The notes beneath the pieces are model-generated. The model was not told the origin of the DNA and searched no databases. It saw only the letters and a list, made by a program, of their open reading frames with translations. Source: JAMXLO01 sp963819855 (GTDB taxonomy: Bacteria > Pseudomonadota > Alphaproteobacteria > Acetobacterales > Acetobacteraceae). Taken from it: a stretch of DNA of 64,000 bases. This document shows, one piece after another, positions 7,933-17,073 of this stretch. The DNA lies in NCBI GenBank assembly GCA_963819855.1, contig CAWFYC010000031.1:62001-126000 (forward strand), given 5' to 3'. Within the stretch, counting starts at the first letter, position 1. Each line of letters begins with the position of its first letter. Both the position numbers and the translations under genes were made by a program.

Positions 7933-8640
7933 GTGACCTGGTCCATCCTCGTCCGCGATCCTGCCACTGGCGCACTTGGCGCAGCCGTTGCGTCGCGCTT
8001 CTTTGCCGTGGGCGCGATGTGCATCCACGTCGAGGGCGGCGTTGCGTCGCTCTCCACCCAGGCGCTGGTCAACCCGATGTACGCCGTGCATGCGATGCCC
8101 CGCCTGCGCACCGGCGCAGCAGCAGAAACGGTGCTCGCATCGCTGGTCGCGACCGATCCCGGCGCCGACCAGCGCCAGTTCCACATCATCGATGCGGCGG
8201 GGCGCATCGCTCAGCACACCGGTCCGAATTGCGTCGCCTGGGCCGGCCACGTGCGCGGCCAGGACGTTTCTGTCGCCGGCAACATGCTCGCTGGACCGCA
8301 GGTCGTGCAGCGCACCGTCGAGGCCTATCTGGGCGCCACCGGCACCATGGCCGAACGCCTGATCCACGCCCTCGAAGCCGGCGAGGCTGCCGGTGGCGAC
8401 AAGCGTGGCAAGCAGTCGGCGGGACTGAAGATCTGCACGCGCGATCCCTATCCGGACCTCGACATTCGCGCCGACGATCATCCCGACCCGCTGGCCGAAC
8501 TGCGCCGCCTGTATCGCGTCAGCCTCGAGCGCTTCGCGGTGTTCCGCCGTCACAACCCCGGCCGCGACAGCGAATGGGGCACGCTGGATCGCGCCGTCAT
8601 CGACGCCGCCATTGCCCGGGACCGCGCGCCACCCGCATAG
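7933..8640 (+). CDS. DUF1028 family protein (Ntn-hydrolase-like)
   Basis: A 235-residue DUF1028 protein. The start VTWSILVRDPATGALGAAVA matches the usual MTWSIvARD opening of the family, which fixes the GTG at 7933 as the start even though an ATG lies two bases upstream in another frame. The family has an Ntn-hydrolase fold and is often found beside peptide or amino-acid uptake genes, but no reaction is established. Here it is followed 27 bp later by a peptide-type binding protein, so a role in peptide or conjugate use is a reasonable inference. Its ribosome-binding region is provided by the end of an inverted repeat. Confidence 0.85.
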   Translation: MTWSILVRDPATGALGAAVASRFFAVGAMCIHVEGGVASLSTQALVNPMYAVHAMPRLRTGAAAETVLASLVATDPGADQRQFHIIDAAGRIAQHTGPNCVAWAGHVRGQDVSVAGNMLAGPQVVQRTVEAYLGATGTMAERLIHALEAGEAAGGDKRGKQSAGLKICTRDPYPDLDIRADDHPDPLAELRRLYRVSLERFAVFRRHNPGRDSEWGTLDRAVIDAAIARDRAPPA

Positions 8641-8667
8641 TTCCGACTGCATGCCAGGGAGGCAACC

Positions 8668-10176
8668 ATGCGCCGGCTCGCGCTCGGGATAGTCTGTGTC
8701 GTGTCACTGGCCGCGCACGCCATGGCGCAGGAGCGCATCCTGCATGTCGGCCTGCGTCAGGATCCCGATCTGCTCGACCCCACCCTCGGTTCTTCGTATG
8801 TCGGCCGTATCGTGTTTTCCGGCCTGTGCGACAAGCTGTTCGATATCGATACCAAGCTGAACATTGTTCCGGTGCTGGCCACCGGCTACGAGTGGAAAGA
8901 CCCGACCCACCTGGTCATCCGCATCCGCGGCGGCGTGCAGTTCCAGGACGGCGAAAAGCTCGACGCCGATGCGGTGAAATACAAACTGATGCGCGACCTC
9001 AATGCCAAGGGCAGCATGCGCCGCGGCGAGGTGAGCTCGATCGACAGCATCGACGTGATCGATCCGCTGACCGTGCAGCTCAACCTAAAGGCGCCGGCGG
9101 CGCAACTGCTGGCGCAGCTCACCGACCGTGCCGGCATCATGATCTCGCCCAAGGCCACCGAGGCGACCGGGGAGAAATTCGGCCTGCATCCGGTCTGCGC
9201 CGGACCGTTCAGCTTCGACAGTCGGGTGGCGCAGGACCGCATCGTGCTGAAGCGGTTCCCCGGCTATTGGGATGCGAACAGCATTCATTTCGACCAGGTG
9301 ATCTATCTGCAGAATCCGAATTCCTCGGTGCGGCTGGCCAATTTGCAGGCCGGTGCGCTTGACCTGGTCGAATACATTCTGCCGACCGATGTGCCGGCAG
9401 TACAGAAGGATCCGAAGCTGAAGATCGTGATGGACGATTCGCTTGCGTACAACGGCATCTCGATCAACACCGGCAACGGGGCGGCGCAGGACAGCGCGAT
9501 CGGGAAGAATGCACTGGTGCGCCAGGCGTTCGAGCTCGGGCTGGATCGCACGGCGATGATCGAGGTTGTCTACAACGGCATGTTCACGCCCGTGGTGCAG
9601 GCCAACCCGCCGAGCTCGCCGTACTATTTTCCGGGACTGAAACCGCCGGCGCGCGATCCGGAGCGGGCGAAGGCTCTGTTGAAACAGGCGGGAGTGACGC
9701 TTCCGGTGCCGGTGACGCTGACCATCACCAACCAGTCCGATGATCAGCAGACCGCCGAGGTGATCCAGTCGATGGAGCGCGACGCCGGGTTCGACGTGAA
9801 GATCAAGACGATGGAGTTTGCCGCATCGTTGCAGTCCGGTTATGCGGGGGACTTCCAGGCCTACATGATCGGCTGGTCGGGCCGCGCCGATCCGGACGGC
9901 AACATGTGGCAGATGCTGCATACCGGCGGCACGTTCAACTACGGCCACTACAGCAATGCCGATGTGGACCAGGCGCTGGATGATGCACGGACGGTTGCCG
10001 CGGCGGATCAGCGGCGGGCGTTCTATGCCAAGGTTTGGGACCAGCAGCGCAAGGATCTGCCGCTGATCTATCTGTGGATCGGTAAGAACATCGTGGGGAT
10101 GAGGAAGTCGCTGACAGGTTTCCAGCAGGTGCCGGACGGATTGATCCGGCTGCAGGGAATGGAGATGGCGCCCTAG
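8668..10176 (+). CDS. ABC transporter substrate-binding protein, peptide/nickel family (SBP_bac_5)
   Basis: A 502-residue periplasmic solute-binding protein with a classic signal peptide (residues 1-20, ending near AHAMAQE). The mature part contains the family 5 hallmarks: the early RQDPDLLDPTLG strand, the domain LNIVPVLATGYEWKDPTHLV, and the late segment YMIGWSGRADPDGNMWQML. It would capture oligopeptides or similar solutes for an ABC importer, but no permease or ATPase gene is nearby, so it is an orphan component here. The neighbouring DUF1028 gene probably belongs to the same transcription unit. Ligand unknown. Confidence 0.9.
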   Translation: MRRLALGIVCVVSLAAHAMAQERILHVGLRQDPDLLDPTLGSSYVGRIVFSGLCDKLFDIDTKLNIVPVLATGYEWKDPTHLVIRIRGGVQFQDGEKLDADAVKYKLMRDLNAKGSMRRGEVSSIDSIDVIDPLTVQLNLKAPAAQLLAQLTDRAGIMISPKATEATGEKFGLHPVCAGPFSFDSRVAQDRIVLKRFPGYWDANSIHFDQVIYLQNPNSSVRLANLQAGALDLVEYILPTDVPAVQKDPKLKIVMDDSLAYNGISINTGNGAAQDSAIGKNALVRQAFELGLDRTAMIEVVYNGMFTPVVQANPPSSPYYFPGLKPPARDPERAKALLKQAGVTLPVPVTLTITNQSDDQQTAEVIQSMERDAGFDVKIKTMEFAASLQSGYAGDFQAYMIGWSGRADPDGNMWQMLHTGGTFNYGHYSNADVDQALDDARTVAAADQRRAFYAKVWDQQRKDLPLIYLWIGKNIVGMRKSLTGFQQVPDGLIRLQGMEMAP

Positions 10177-10252
10177 CCTGCGCCCAGGGCGAATCGGAAT
10201 CGCGGAACCGCCCGTTGGCTGGTCCCGTTGGTCAGGCTCCGGCGCGACACAT

Positions 10253-10927
10253 TCAGGGTGGGCCGGTGGACGCGGGTTCCAGGGCTGGCGGCAGGGCCGG
10301 CGTCGGCGGCGCGTAAAGCGCGGCCATGCGCTCATGCCGCGCGGCACGCGATCGCTTGAACATGTCGTTGAGGAAGCCGGCGAGGTTGCCGCCGTGCAGG
10401 ATGATCGCCGTATGCAGTTCCCGCCACAGCGGATGGTCCGCCATGATGCCGAGATCGCGGCAGATGTCGGCGATGACGGCGCCGACCGGCCGGCGGCGGA
10501 TCTCGGCGGCGATCTGCTCCGCCGTCGGCAGGCCGGCCAGGCGGGGCTCGGCCTCGGCCGGTTCCCGTGGTGCCTGTGGCGCGCGCGCTGAGCACTGCGA
10601 TGGTGCGCGCGGCGGCTGAGGTTTCGGGTCCGGTCGGGCGGCACTGCGCAGCAGCCTGGCCTCGAGCGCAGCGGCGCGCTGCAAGGCCAGGGTGATGCGC
10701 GACAGGATCAGCGCGATGTCGCTGGTGCCGAAGCAGCAACCGGCGAGGGCGGGATCATTCGGGAGGCTGCGTTGCCCGACCGCGGCGGCCAATTGCTTGC
10801 CGTGGTCGATGAGCTTGCGGACCAGGCCGAGCAGACGCGCGAGGCAGCCGCGCCGGTCTGTGCTCGCTGGCCAGCGGGCGGGCTGGTTGGTTGGACCGGG
10901 TGCGGTGGCCGCGGCGGACATGAACAT
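10253..10927 (-). CDS. Hypothetical lineage-specific protein, possibly LexA-regulated
   Basis: About 224 residues with no assigned function. The N-terminal half has two predicted helical segments (RRGCLARLLGLVRKLIDHGK and FGTSDIALILSRITLALQRA), then a Pro/Ala-rich linker at about residues 105-135, and a C-terminal domain with GAVIADICRDLGIMADHPLW and the segment LHGGNLAGFLNDMF. I recognise no named domain. The ATG is at 10927, with a second at 10921 that sits just after a perfect GAAC-N7-GAAC palindrome, so the shorter start may be the real one. That box suggests control by LexA. It is encoded alone, convergent with the upstream binding-protein gene. Confidence 0.6.
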   Translation of the reverse strand: MFMSAAATAPGPTNQPARWPASTDRRGCLARLLGLVRKLIDHGKQLAAAVGQRSLPNDPALAGCCFGTSDIALILSRITLALQRAAALEARLLRSAARPDPKPQPPRAPSQCSARAPQAPREPAEAEPRLAGLPTAEQIAAEIRRRPVGAVIADICRDLGIMADHPLWRELHTAIILHGGNLAGFLNDMFKRSRAARHERMAALYAPPTPALPPALEPASTGPP

Positions 10928-10936
10928 AACAAGAAC
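10922..10936. promoter_or_regulatory. Candidate LexA (SOS) box
   Basis: The sequence GAACATAACAAGAAC matches the alphaproteobacterial LexA operator GAAC-N7-GAAC (GTTC-N7-GTTC on the other strand) exactly. It overlaps the first ATG and directly precedes the second ATG of the minus-strand gene, where a bound repressor would block transcription or its start. The match and position are visible; LexA binding is inferred. Confidence 0.6.
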
Positions 10937-11120
10937 ACAAGGCCGCGGTGAGTGTCAAGGAATATTTTCATAGAGACTGACGCAGCAGCTCAGCTACAAC
11001 ATCGCGGTTGGCGAGTTCGCGACTCGCTTGTCGCGCGACCAGAGGCTCGCTACCCGCGGTTGCGGATCGACCGGGGACCAGCCATGTTGGAAGTGGCCTT
11101 TTGGGAGACTACGGCAGCAG

Positions 11121-12719
11121 ATGCGAGTTCCCCCGAACTGGTTCGTTGACCTTGCGAATGCCTCGGCCAGCGGTGAGCGGTGCGTGCCGCGCGGCGTCGC
11201 AAAGGCATTGCAGTTCATGCGAAACAACCTGGCTACACATCTCGGCGATAGCGTGATTGCGACAGCGGCCGGCGTTCCCCAGCGTACGTTGCGCCGGCAG
11301 TTTCGGGCCTTCACGGGACACGCGCCGGTCGCGCTTCACCGCAATATGCGGTTGGACGCGGCGCGCCGGGCATTACAGGACAACCTGTCCGGCTTGGATG
11401 TAACTCCCGTCGCTGCAGCGCACGGCTTCGGTAACTTCGGTCGTTTCACGGCCCAGTATCGACGCCGGTTCGGCGAATTGCCGTCGGAAACGGTCGGCAA
11501 GCGCCGGCTGAGCCTGGTGCAATTGCCACCGCAGGCGCTCCGCGAACGAGTGACACTTGCGGTTCTTCCGTTCACCTGTAGCGATGCATCCGTCGACCCG
11601 ACCCTTGCCGGCGTGACGACCGACCGTGTCATCTCGGTGCTTGCTAGAACGCATTGGCTCAATGTGCTGGGGACAGAAGGCAGCCGGGCCGCCACCCACC
11701 AGCCTCACCTCGCCGCTCCACCGCGCGCGCAATATGTCGTGCGCGGCCGTGTACAGGCCTTGGGTGACCGTGTTCAGATCACGGTGAGATTGACCGAGGC
11801 CGTGACCGGGCAACATGTCTGGGGGAATTCGTTCGACGGCGCGCCCGAGCGCATTCCAGAACTTCAGGCCTGCGTCGAAGCGGGCGTCGCTCGCAACCTG
11901 CCGGCCAGTCTGCACGACAGGGCAAGTCGCGACAGACCTTTGCCCGCCGGCGATCCGGCTGCCGCTCAGCTCGTCATGCGGGCCTTCGCTGCGGCCTCGG
12001 AGATCACGTTGTCCGCGAATACACGTGCTCTTGAATACCTCGATCAAGCCCGCCGCTCGATCGAGCCCGAGTCTCCTCTCGCCACGGCATTGGCCGCATG
12101 GTGCGGCTGCCAGCGGGCCGTATGCTTTCTCGGGGGACGATTGGACAGCGCGCGTGACGAAGCGCGGCGCCTGACCGCGCTTGCCCTGTGCTCCGACAAT
12201 GACGATCCGCGGGTGCTTGCTGTGCTGGCCCACGCCAACACCGGCTTCGGCGACCTGGACTTGGGCGAGGCATTGATCGAGAAGAGTCTCGCTATCGATC
12301 CACATAGCCAGATGGCTTGGCAGCGACGCGGCTGGATTGCGATCTATCGAGACCGCAGTTCTGCTCTTGCGGATTTCGGCCGGGCGCTGGCACTGAACCC
12401 GCATGGTCGGGATAGGTTCAGTACCATGCTGGGGACAAGTCAGGCATATTTCCTGATGGGCCGGTATGACGAGGCTACCAAATGGGCAATCAGGGGCCTT
12501 GAAGAGCGGCCGTCGGAGACCTGGGCATACCGCATCGCGGTGGTCGCGCAGGCCTGTTCCGGACGAATTGTCGAAGCACAACGGAATGTAGTGCGACTGC
12601 GGCGGCAGTATCCTGACGCCAGCATTGGCGCAATGGTCAACGTGTGGGGGCGGATTATGCAGCCGGAATTCCTTGCCCGCAACGCAGAGGGGTTGGAATC
12701 GGCGGGCTTGCCCATCTAG
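11121..12719 (+). CDS. AraC-type DNA-binding regulator fused to a TolB-like and TPR region
   Basis: From the ATG at 11121 the protein is 532 residues. Residues about 20-115 form an AraC/XylS helix-turn-helix pair (DSVIATAAGVPQRTLRRQFR, then VAAAHGFGNFGRFTAQYRRR). Next comes a region with LAVLPFTCSDASVDPTLAGV and YVVRGRVQALGDRVQITVRL, which resembles the TolB-like N-terminal part of CadC/adenylate-cyclase-associated TPR proteins. The rest holds tetratricopeptide-like helices (for example LGEALIEKSLAIDPHSQMAW). An earlier in-frame TTG at 11028 is possible, and a different-frame ATG at 10952 could join in if one base of the CCCCC run near 11131 were extra. This gives a one-component regulator with an unknown signal. 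Confidence 0.72.
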   Translation: MRVPPNWFVDLANASASGERCVPRGVAKALQFMRNNLATHLGDSVIATAAGVPQRTLRRQFRAFTGHAPVALHRNMRLDAARRALQDNLSGLDVTPVAAAHGFGNFGRFTAQYRRRFGELPSETVGKRRLSLVQLPPQALRERVTLAVLPFTCSDASVDPTLAGVTTDRVISVLARTHWLNVLGTEGSRAATHQPHLAAPPRAQYVVRGRVQALGDRVQITVRLTEAVTGQHVWGNSFDGAPERIPELQACVEAGVARNLPASLHDRASRDRPLPAGDPAAAQLVMRAFAAASEITLSANTRALEYLDQARRSIEPESPLATALAAWCGCQRAVCFLGGRLDSARDEARRLTALALCSDNDDPRVLAVLAHANTGFGDLDLGEALIEKSLAIDPHSQMAWQRRGWIAIYRDRSSALADFGRALALNPHGRDRFSTMLGTSQAYFLMGRYDEATKWAIRGLEERPSETWAYRIAVVAQACSGRIVEAQRNVVRLRRQYPDASIGAMVNVWGRIMQPEFLARNAEGLESAGLPI

Positions 12720-12957
12720 CCTGGAACCCTCCGCCCAAGACGGAAACGTCAATGTCCGCCGCGAACTGCAGTTTGAATCATGCCGTATTCGGCCAGTGGT
12801 GGCCGCAACGGGATAGCGCCGCGGAGTGAGCATTCGTTAGCTTCGCCTGGCTGCGGGCAAAGAAACTCGCGGCCTGCGTGGTCCCCGGCGATCTCATGCC
12901 AACGACGCCTGTACACACCCACGACAGACAAGGCAGGGCTCTTGGCAGGAGGTTTTG

Positions 12958-13458
12958 ATGCGCCTCGTCTGGTTCGTCATTGCATCGCTGATCGGCGTGT
13001 CCGCGTATGCCGCTCCGCCGCGCGACGCGACTGGTCAATTCAGGGATTGGTTTCGCGCCCTGACTGTTCCAGGTGTTCCGGGCGCACCGTGCTGCACGGT
13101 CGCTGATTGCCGTATGGTCGATGCCAGATGGAATGATCGAACTCAGCATCACGAGGCCAAAGTGGACAGCGAGATATTCAGTGACGTGCGAACGAGGCCG
13201 AGTTTGTCCCTCGAGGACGACGAAGCATATCAAGCAGCAAGAAGCGCCTGGATGAAGCGTTGGATTGGCCGATATGGGGACCGCCCCTATGTGTGGATCG
13301 AGATCTCCGAAGCCAAGATCAATCCGGTGCAGAATCCCACCGGGCGTGCAGTGTTGTGTTGGTCGGTCTTCAACAGCGAATTCAACGGTGTCTACTGTTT
13401 CGTGCCATTCACTGCCGCCATCAATGAGCGCTTCGAGCCGACGAATATGGTTGTCTAG
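12958..13458 (+). CDS. Hypothetical secreted cysteine-containing protein
   Basis: A 166-residue protein with a clear signal peptide (MRLVWFVIASLIGVSAYAAP, cleavage near residue 19) and a good ribosome-binding site AGGAGG. The mature part contains PCCTVADCRMVDARW and two later cysteines (VLCWSVF, VYCFVPF), suggesting disulphides in the periplasm. I cannot assign a function. Its TAG stop is formed by the CTAG that borders the insertion sequence immediately downstream; because that CTAG is the duplicated target, the stop is probably native and the protein is not truncated by the insertion. Confidence 0.65.
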   Translation: MRLVWFVIASLIGVSAYAAPPRDATGQFRDWFRALTVPGVPGAPCCTVADCRMVDARWNDRTQHHEAKVDSEIFSDVRTRPSLSLEDDEAYQAARSAWMKRWIGRYGDRPYVWIEISEAKINPVQNPTGRAVLCWSVFNSEFNGVYCFVPFTAAINERFEPTNMVV

Positions 13459-15159
13459 CCTGGATTTCTCAAACGCGAGCTCGTACAGGTCGATGAAATC
13501 GAGTGCCACGCGGCATCTTGATGGTGCGAGCGATCGGGTCGGCTGACTGACGAATGAGATTCGCGGCTGACGCGCATGGCAGGCTTTGGTTGCGCGTAAT
13601 GCGAGTCCATGATGGCGCGCGCCGTCGAACCAATGAGCACCCCCTGGTGTTTTGGTTGCCTGCTATGTCTCAAGCGGAGCTGAAGGCGCGCTGGAGGTAG
13701 CAGTGCGCGAGCGCGAACTCGTCCTTGTTCGGGCAACCCGAGGCGATGGCGAAGTGGATGCGGCGCACGCTGCTGCGCACCTGCGCCCCGAGCTTCAGCA
13801 GCTTGAGGCGAATGGTTGCGACGGCGGCGTCGGCGAACTGGCCGTGGCGAAGCCCGACACGGCGCAAGGTGTCGACCAGAACATAGGCCATGGCCGAGAA
13901 CCACATGCGGAGCTGATTGGCCGCCATGGTGGCCGACGAGGCGCGATCGGCGAACAGCTCGAACTGCTCGCCGACGCGGTTCTCGGCCTCACCGCGGGCG
14001 CAATAGAGATCCTCGTACAGCGCGCGCGCATCGTAGCCGACGCGGGTGCGCTTGAGCGAGGTGACAATGAAGCGGGGATTGGCGCCCTCCATTGTGTGCT
14101 CGGCCTTGCCGACGACGCGCCGGGTGCGGCTCCAGCTGTCGAGCGTGCGATACTGCAAGTCGCGGAACACGCGCGCCGGCCGACCCGAGGCGATGCATAG
14201 ACGCCTGGCCTGGGCGAGCGGTTCGACCAGCACCGCCTCCAGGCGACGATTGCGCGCCAGGCCGAACACGTAGTCGACGCGGTTCGCCTCGCACCACACC
14301 ATCAGCTCGTCATTGGAGAAGCCGCTGTCGGCGCGCAAGATGATGCGTACCCGCGGCCAGCGCCGGCGGATCTGTGCGACAATGCGCGCCATCTCCTCGA
14401 CCGCGCCATCGCAGCCCGCAACATTCGCACGCCTTTGGCGGGCCAGCAGCAGGTGCCGGCCGCAGAATACGTAGAGCGGCAGATAGCAATGCTCCTTATA
14501 GTAGCCCTGGTAGAACCGGCCTTCCTGCATCCCGTGCAGCGGGATGTCGGTGTTGTCGAGATCCAGTACGATCTCGCGCGGCGCGCGCCGATGCGCCTCG
14601 AGGAACAGATCCACCAGCAACGCATCGACCTGCGCGCCATCGCAGTCGATCCTGTGATACTTCGACGCATGGCGCCGCGGCGTGTGCTCCAGACGATTGA
14701 GCGTGCTCTTGCCGGCCAGCGCCTCGCAGTCCGTCCGGAGCACCGGGCTCAACTTGCCCGCCAGCACCGCGAACGTCGGATCCTTGCGCAGCTCGTCGTG
14801 ATCGTTGAGGTCCTCATAGCCCAACGCCAGGCCGAAGATGCGCTGCCCCACCAGCGTCGCGACCCGATGCTCCACATAGCGGGCGTCACGCCGATCGATG
14901 AAGCAGTCAGCGAAGCGGCGCACCAGCCCAAGGCCGCGATCGACCTGTCCCAGCAGCAGCGCACCGGCGTTCGAGGTGATGTTCCCGCCATCGAACCCGG
15001 CCACCACCGCACGCCGCGCAACCGCTTCAAATTCGAACCGCTTCGGCGTACACTCTGTCGGCATCGGGGCATACCTCGGATCGTGGAGAAACTGTTGCTG
15101 CACAACGCTTCTCTCAGATTCGCAGCCCCGATGCACCCGCCGTGTTTGAGAAATTCAGG
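13459..15159. mobile_element. Complete IS1380-family insertion sequence with CTAG target duplication
   Basis: A 1701-bp element. The left end CCTGGATTTCTCAAAC (13459-13474) and the reverse complement of the right end CCTGAATTTCTCAAAC (15144-15159) differ at one position. The 4-bp CTAG occurs directly outside both ends (13455-13458 and 15160-15163), the pattern expected of a target-site duplication for this family. A single long transposase gene fills the interior on the minus strand. IS1380 was first described in Acetobacter, which fits the inferred host group. Ends, duplication and transposase all look intact, so it may still be mobile. Confidence 0.93.
13670..15064 (-). CDS. IS1380-family transposase (DDE)
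   Basis: From the ATG at 15064 this is 464 residues; an in-frame ATG at 15136 would give 488. The start region FEFEAVARRAVVAGFDGGNI and LGLALGYEDLNDHDELRKDP are typical of IS1380 transposases. The DDE catalytic core is visible as IVLDLDNTDIPLHGMQEGRF, RIILRADSGFSNDELMVWC and a C-terminal RGEAENRVGEQFELFADRAS segment with the Glu. There is no frameshift or stop. It belongs to the surrounding element and is the only transposase gene in the window. Confidence 0.93.
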   Translation of the reverse strand: MPTECTPKRFEFEAVARRAVVAGFDGGNITSNAGALLLGQVDRGLGLVRRFADCFIDRRDARYVEHRVATLVGQRIFGLALGYEDLNDHDELRKDPTFAVLAGKLSPVLRTDCEALAGKSTLNRLEHTPRRHASKYHRIDCDGAQVDALLVDLFLEAHRRAPREIVLDLDNTDIPLHGMQEGRFYQGYYKEHCYLPLYVFCGRHLLLARQRRANVAGCDGAVEEMARIVAQIRRRWPRVRIILRADSGFSNDELMVWCEANRVDYVFGLARNRRLEAVLVEPLAQARRLCIASGRPARVFRDLQYRTLDSWSRTRRVVGKAEHTMEGANPRFIVTSLKRTRVGYDARALYEDLYCARGEAENRVGEQFELFADRASSATMAANQLRMWFSAMAYVLVDTLRRVGLRHGQFADAAVATIRLKLLKLGAQVRSSVRRIHFAIASGCPNKDEFALAHCYLQRAFSSA

Positions 15160-15429
15160 CTAGCTTCCACATCCCGCCAGGCATCGCTGTCCCTTCAGCG
15201 ACATTCCGGTCACTGCGACATTGACCGGAGCGGGTCGAGAGCTGCCACCGACAGAACCTCCCACGAATATCTCGATGTGTGAGGGTTTGGCAGGCGACAG
15301 GTGCAGGAAGCAGGACAGGTCGAGAGATTTGCGACGCATTCGGATCCCAGACTGCCCCGACCGGCGTGGGCGCTCGTTACCCGGCAGACTCAGCTAGGCG
15401 TCGTGGGCACTTCCAATCCCCAGTGCCGG

Positions 15430-15606
15430 TCATATGATTGGCAGATCGACTCCGGCCTCGCGGCAGGCGGCGATCCGATCGCGGCAACGTTCGACCGGGC
15501 CGAGCAGGCAAATGGCATCGAGCACCCGATCGCTCAACGCGTCGTCCTCGCCACCTTGCTCGGCTTTGTCCGCTTCCGTAACGAAGCGGCGGCGGCCCGT
15601 GACGCA
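15430..15606 (-). pseudogene. C-terminal remnant of a luciferase-like (LLM) oxidoreductase
   Basis: On the minus strand, reading from about 15570 to the TGA at 15430-15432, the frame encodes LSDRVLDAICLLGPVERCRD followed by RIAACREAGVDLPII. This is the usual ending of F420- or flavin-dependent luciferase-family proteins (GPxExCRERIAxxRxAGVDLP). No matching N-terminal part or start codon is found upstream, so only about 45-55 residues remain. The remnant lies within the 630 bp between the insertion sequence and the next gene; I see no other gene in that gap. It may be the debris of a gene lost in a local rearrangement. Confidence 0.45.
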
Positions 15607-15794
15607 TCGAGGTCCCCCACTTGGTCATTCGGTCGGCGCGGACGACGCCTCCGAAGCGGACGTCTTAGCAAAGCAGCCGTTCCACTCCGGATTTTCAAAC
15701 TGACCCATCGCCCTGTGCGGCCATCGCTTGACCAGGACGCCCGGCCCGTTGGTAATCGCTCGGGACCGCGCAGTTGCGGTCCAGGAGACGCACC

Positions 15795-16928
15795 ATGCCG
15801 ACCGTCCATCCGCAGCTACAGAAGGCTCGCGATCTCATGCCGCTGATCGCCGCGGCCTCGGACGAAAATGACGATATCCGGGAACTCACCAGACCAGTCG
15901 TCAAAGCCCTGATCGATGGCGGGTTCTTCACCATGCTGAAGACTAAATCCGTTGGCGGAATGGAGCTGAAACCCTCGATCTTCGCCCGAGTGACCGAGGC
16001 GCTCGCCAGCGCGGATGGATCGACCGGGTGGGTGGTGTCTCAGAGCAACGGCTGCTCGACCACGAGCGCGTATCTCGATCCACACATTGCCCAGGAGATT
16101 TTCGGCAGGCCGGACGGGATCGTCGCCTGGGGCCCGCCCGGTTCGCCATACGAGGCGACACCGGCCGAAGGCGGGTATCGCATCACTGGTAAGTGGCGCT
16201 TCATGAGCGGCAGTCAGAACGCTACCTGGCTCGGTGCGCATCTCCGGGTGGCGGGCACCAAGGAAACGAAGACCTTCCTGTATCCCAAATCAAGCGCCAC
16301 ATTCCACGATATCTGGCACACACTGGGACTGCGCGGCACCGCCAGCAACGAATATTCCGTCGACAATCTGTTCATCCCGCACGAGCGCGCCATCTATCGC
16401 GACGATCCGCGCGATCGCCGGACCGACAGCCCACTGTATCGTTTCACCAGCAACCAGCTCTATTCGATCGGGTTCGGCGGCGTGGCACTTGGTATCGCCC
16501 GGGGCACGATGGACGCGTTTCTGGCGCTGCCGCGGGAAAAGACCCGCCGCGGCGCGGGCAAACCGATGGTCGAAAACAACGTCGTCCAGTCGCACGTGGC
16601 GCAGTCCGAGGCGAGGTGGCGGTCCGCGCGCTATTTTCTGCACGCGGCGGCCGACGAGGCGTTGGAAACGATCGAGGAACACGGCGCGATGGAACTCGAT
16701 CAGCGCACCCGCCTACGCCTTGCCTCCACCTGGGCCATTCAATCGTCACGGGAGATCGTCAACATGCTGTTTCACGACTGCGGCTCAATGGCGGTGTTCG
16801 AGGACAATCCGTTCGAACGCCGTCTGCGCGACATTGACACGGTCGCGCAACAGGGCCAGGGGCGGATACTGCACTACGAGACGGTCGGTCAGGTCATGCT
16901 CGGCCTGTCGCCGGAGAATATTTTCTAG
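15795..16928 (+). CDS. Acyl-CoA dehydrogenase-like flavin-dependent monooxygenase
   Basis: A 377-residue protein of the acyl-CoA dehydrogenase fold, group D monooxygenase branch (HsaA/DszC-like). It has the N-terminal helical domain, the middle beta domain with GYRITGKWRFMSGSQNATWL and WHTLGLRGTASNEYSVDNLF, and a C-terminal helical domain with VQSHVAQSEARWRSARYFL. The catalytic Glu of true acyl-CoA dehydrogenases is not evident, which favours a hydroxylase using reduced flavin from a separate reductase. Start at the ATG at 15795, preceded by CCAGGAGACG. It leads a run of plus-strand catabolic genes (amidohydrolase, 2-hydroxyacid dehydrogenase). Substrate unknown, probably aromatic or cyclic. 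Confidence 0.83.
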   Translation: MPTVHPQLQKARDLMPLIAAASDENDDIRELTRPVVKALIDGGFFTMLKTKSVGGMELKPSIFARVTEALASADGSTGWVVSQSNGCSTTSAYLDPHIAQEIFGRPDGIVAWGPPGSPYEATPAEGGYRITGKWRFMSGSQNATWLGAHLRVAGTKETKTFLYPKSSATFHDIWHTLGLRGTASNEYSVDNLFIPHERAIYRDDPRDRRTDSPLYRFTSNQLYSIGFGGVALGIARGTMDAFLALPREKTRRGAGKPMVENNVVQSHVAQSEARWRSARYFLHAAADEALETIEEHGAMELDQRTRLRLASTWAIQSSREIVNMLFHDCGSMAVFEDNPFERRLRDIDTVAQQGQGRILHYETVGQVMLGLSPENIF

Positions 16929-17073
16929 CGGGGGTTTGATTATACCAGCTCCCGGAGCTGGCGACGCATTGACGGGACAGCCGACGACGGGGGGCGAAGG
17001 CCGTTACCGCCGCTCACTCTGGGCAATCCGGTCGCGATATCGGACAATGGGCGGAAAGGACAGGAGGATCGCC

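Noticed and set aside
12716..12724. A second IS1380 end (CTAGCCTGG) at the end of the AraC/TPR gene
   Set aside because: Only nine bases match and the TTTCTCAAAC part is absent, so it is a chance match.
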